Assembly (NCBI GenBank): GCA_003153475.1
Contig: PLYT01000048.1
Coordinates: 359 to 47,395 of the forward strand
Reading direction: 5' to 3'
Origin: Betaproteobacteria bacterium
GTDB taxonomy: Bacteria > Pseudomonadota > Gammaproteobacteria > Burkholderiales > Casimicrobiaceae
Length of the DNA: 47,037 bases
Below are positions 45,166 through 47,037 of this stretch, one piece after another (positions within the stretch are counted from its first letter, which is position 1; every line of letters begins with the position of its first letter). Position numbers and translations under genes: made by a program. The notes beneath the pieces were generated by a model. It made no database searches. It was not told the origin of the DNA and saw nothing but the letters and a program-made list of their open reading frames with translations.

Positions 45166-47037
45166 ATGGCCAAAAAACATTCGAAGCCTGTCAGGAAATC
45201 GCGCACCAAGGCCAAACCGGCCCGGGCAGCGCGCTCACGCGTCAAGTCCAAGGCCCGCGCCAAGCCGACGGGTAAGCCTGCGGCGCGCAAGCTTCGGCGC
45301 GCCGGCGCGCCCGCGGCCAGGAAGCGCGTCGCCAAGAAACCCGTCCCGCGCCGCGCGAAAAAGCCCGCGAGCAAGCGGGCGACCGAAAAACCCGCCGGCA
45401 AGCGGACTCCGGCTTCGAAGGCCAAGGCCCGGCCGGCCAAGCCTGTCGTAAAGCTCGCCGGCAAGAGCGCGCCGGCCAAGCTCGCGCCGAAGACGCCCGC
45501 CGCGCTGGCGACCAAGCCTTCGAAAATACCGAAGACCAACGGCAAGACTCCGGGCAAGCAGCCACCGGCCGCGGCGCGCAGCGGCGCGGCCGCGGGCAAG
45601 GCCGCAGCCAAGCCGGCGGTCAAGCCTTCCGCCGGCGAAATCGCCGCGCGGCTTTCGGCACGACGCACCGAAAAAGCGCTGGCCGAAGGCAAGGTCCGCA
45701 GCGGCAAGAATGGCGGCGTCGAGGCGCGCAAGGTCGAGCTTTCCCCAGCCGAAGCCGAGGCGCGCAAGACGCGCCTGAAGAATCTGATCGTGCTCGGCAA
45801 GGAGAGAAGCTACCTCACCTACGCCGAGATCAACGACCACCTGCCCGACGATATCCTCGACGCCGAGCAGATCGAAGGCATCATCTCCATGATCAACGAC
45901 ATGGGGATCCAGGTCTACGACGAGGCCCCCGATGCCGAGCAGCTGCTGATGTCGGAGGCAGCGCCGACTGCTGCTGCCGACGATGTCGACGAAGAGGCCG
46001 CCGAAGCCGCGGCATCGACGCTCGACTCCGAGTTCGGCCGCACGACCGACCCGGTGCGCATGTACATGCGCGAGATGGGCTCGGTCGAGCTCCTGACCCG
46101 CGAAGGCGAGATCGAGATCGCCAAGCGGATCGAAGAGGGCTTGAAGTACATGATCATGGCGATCTCGGCCTGCCCGATGACCGTCGCGCAGATCCTCGAT
46201 CTCGCCGCCAAGATCGAACGCGATGAATTGAAGATCGACGATGTCGTCGACGGCCTGATGGATTTCAACGAGCAGCTGGAGGCGATGGACGACGAAGAGG
46301 TCGAGGAAGGCGAGGAGGCGGAGGACAACAGCGGCGCGATCGCCGCCGAGAATCTCGAGCGCCTGAAGGTCGCCGCATTGACCCGCTTCGGTGTGATCCG
46401 CCGTCTGTACACGCGTATGCTGGGCGTGCTGCAGAAGGAAGGCCACAAGACACCGAAATACCTCGAGCTGCAGAAGAAGATTTCGTCCGAGCTGATGCAG
46501 ATCCGCTTCGCGGCGCGGCAGGTCGAGCGGCTTTGCGACAGCGTTCGCTGCGAGGTCGACAATATCCGCCAGATCGAGCGCAAGATCCAGGATCTCGTCG
46601 TCAACAAGGGCGGCATGCCGCGCCCGGACTTCATCAAGAAGTTTCCGGAGCACGAGACGAGCCTGCGCTGGATCGACCGCGAGATCGGCTTGCATCATCC
46701 GTACAGCGAGGGCCTGATCCGCTTCCGCCAGGCGATCATCGAACAGCAGCACAAGCTGCTCGACCTGCAGAAGCGGGTGATGATTCCGTTGCGCGATCTG
46801 AAGGAAATCAACAAGCAGATGTCGACGGGCGAGGCCAAGGCGCGCAAGGCCAAGCGCGAGATGACCGAAGCGAACCTGCGGCTGGTGATCTCGATCGCGA
46901 AAAAGTACACCAACCGCGGCCTGCAATTCCTCGACCTGATCCAGGAAGGCAACATCGGCTTGATGAAAGCCGTCGACAAATTCGAATATCGTCGCGGCTT
47001 CAAGTTCTGTACCTATGCGACCTGGTGGATTCGGCAA
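45166..47037 (+). CDS. rpoD: RNA polymerase sigma-70 factor RpoD, N-terminal 624 residues (3' end outside window)
   Basis: The housekeeping sigma factor. Region 1.1 starts near residue 205 ([21 protein letters not shown] ... [14 protein letters not shown]). Region 1.2 is [28 protein letters not shown], followed by the non-conserved region with an acidic stretch ([14 protein letters not shown]). Region 2 is reached at [30 protein letters not shown], then [19 protein letters not shown] at the edge. About 195 residues precede region 1.1, rich in Lys, Ala, Arg and Pro, like histone H1 or AlgP tails. Such extensions are known in betaproteobacterial RpoD. The ATG has TAGGA seven bases upstream. Regions 3 and 4 are outside. 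Confidence 0.95.
   Translation, partial: MAKKHSKPVRKSRTKAKPARAARSRVKSKARAKPTGKPAARKLRRAGAPAARKRVAKKPVPRRAKKPASKRATEKPAGKRTPASKAKARPAKPVVKLAGKSAPAKLAPKTPAALATKPSKIPKTNGKTPGKQPPAAARSGAAAGKAAAKPAVKPSAGEIAARLSARRTEKALAEGKVRSGKNGGVEARKVELSPAEAEARKTRLKNLIVLGKERSYLTYAEINDHLPDDILDAEQIEGIISMINDMGIQVYDEAPDAEQLLMSEAAPTAAADDVDEEAAEAAASTLDSEFGRTTDPVRMYMREMGSVELLTREGEIEIAKRIEEGLKYMIMAISACPMTVAQILDLAAKIERDELKIDDVVDGLMDFNEQLEAMDDEEVEEGEEAEDNSGAIAAENLERLKVAALTRFGVIRRLYTRMLGVLQKEGHKTPKYLELQKKISSELMQIRFAARQVERLCDSVRCEVDNIRQIERKIQDLVVNKGGMPRPDFIKKFPEHETSLRWIDREIGLHHPYSEGLIRFRQAIIEQQHKLLDLQKRVMIPLRDLKEINKQMSTGEAKARKAKREMTEANLRLVISIAKKYTNRGLQFLDLIQEGNIGLMKAVDKFEYRRGFKFCTYATWWIRQ

Noticed and set aside
45235-47037. 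A 600-codon minus-strand frame at the right edge
   Set aside because: Antisense to rpoD, whose plus-strand frame matches sigma-70 regions 1.1 to 2.

Overview
This is a GC-rich window (roughly two-thirds G+C by eye) from a betaproteobacterial chromosome, most likely Burkholderiales or a close relative. The evidence is the rpsU-yqeY-dnaG-rpoD order, a sigma-70 with a long Lys/Ala/Pro-rich N-terminus, tandem Bug/TctC binding proteins, and the style of the RND, PutA and TsaD proteins. No tRNA, rRNA, CRISPR array or insertion sequence was recognised. Both ends are cut: the left edge is inside glycerol kinase and the right edge inside rpoD.

Layout. 1-2317 (+): end of glpK, then a MarR regulator and an MFS transporter behind a promoter/operator with two 20-bp-spaced repeats. 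2417-7939 (-): a small secreted protein and a complete glycerol-3-phosphate uptake operon, ugpB-ugpA-ugpE-ugpC-ugpQ, with a double hairpin after ugpB and an unusual chain of mini-ORFs between ugpE and ugpC. 8044-13768 (-): a tripartite RND efflux operon (membrane fusion protein, pump, outer-membrane factor). 13903-15880 (+): two tandem Bug/TctC binding proteins. 15885-16256 (-): a DUF423 membrane protein. 16398-20181 (+): astC-astA-astB of the arginine succinyltransferase pathway, preceded by what looks like the 16-codon stump of a RidA-family gene. 20212-22387 (-): an alkaline phosphatase/sulfatase-like protein and an EntS-like MFS exporter, then a 230-base palindrome-rich spacer.

22875-30757 (-) is probably one operon: a fused 5-oxoprolinase/hydantoinase (1247 aa), a glutathione peroxidase and two family-5 peptide-type binding proteins. 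Gene pairing suggests glutathione or gamma-glutamyl peptide salvage. 30803-33226 (+) is a clearly GC-poorer gene (about 45-50% in sampled lines) for a nine-TPR, GT41 (SPINDLY/OGT-type) glycosyltransferase, likely acquired by transfer. Next come ogt and xerD (+), an acyltransferase-3 (-) with no spare DNA on either side, a SAM methyltransferase (+) and bifunctional PutA (+). 40233-42333 holds folB (-), plsY (+) and tsaD (-). The window closes with the macromolecular synthesis operon rpsU-yqeY-dnaG-rpoD (+), with strong hairpins after rpsU and a putative start-codon hairpin at dnaG.

How the genes work together: UgpBAEC imports glycerol-3-phosphate and glycerophosphodiesters, UgpQ releases glycerol-3-phosphate, GlpK makes the same product from glycerol, and PlsY uses acyl-phosphate plus glycerol-3-phosphate to begin phospholipid synthesis. 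AstCAB and PutA feed arginine and proline carbon and nitrogen toward glutamate. I found no strong case for a wholly new defence or mobile system. The most unusual items are the mini-ORF relay, the RidA stump fused to astC, the oxoprolinase-peroxidase-binding protein operon and the low-GC glycosyltransferase gene.
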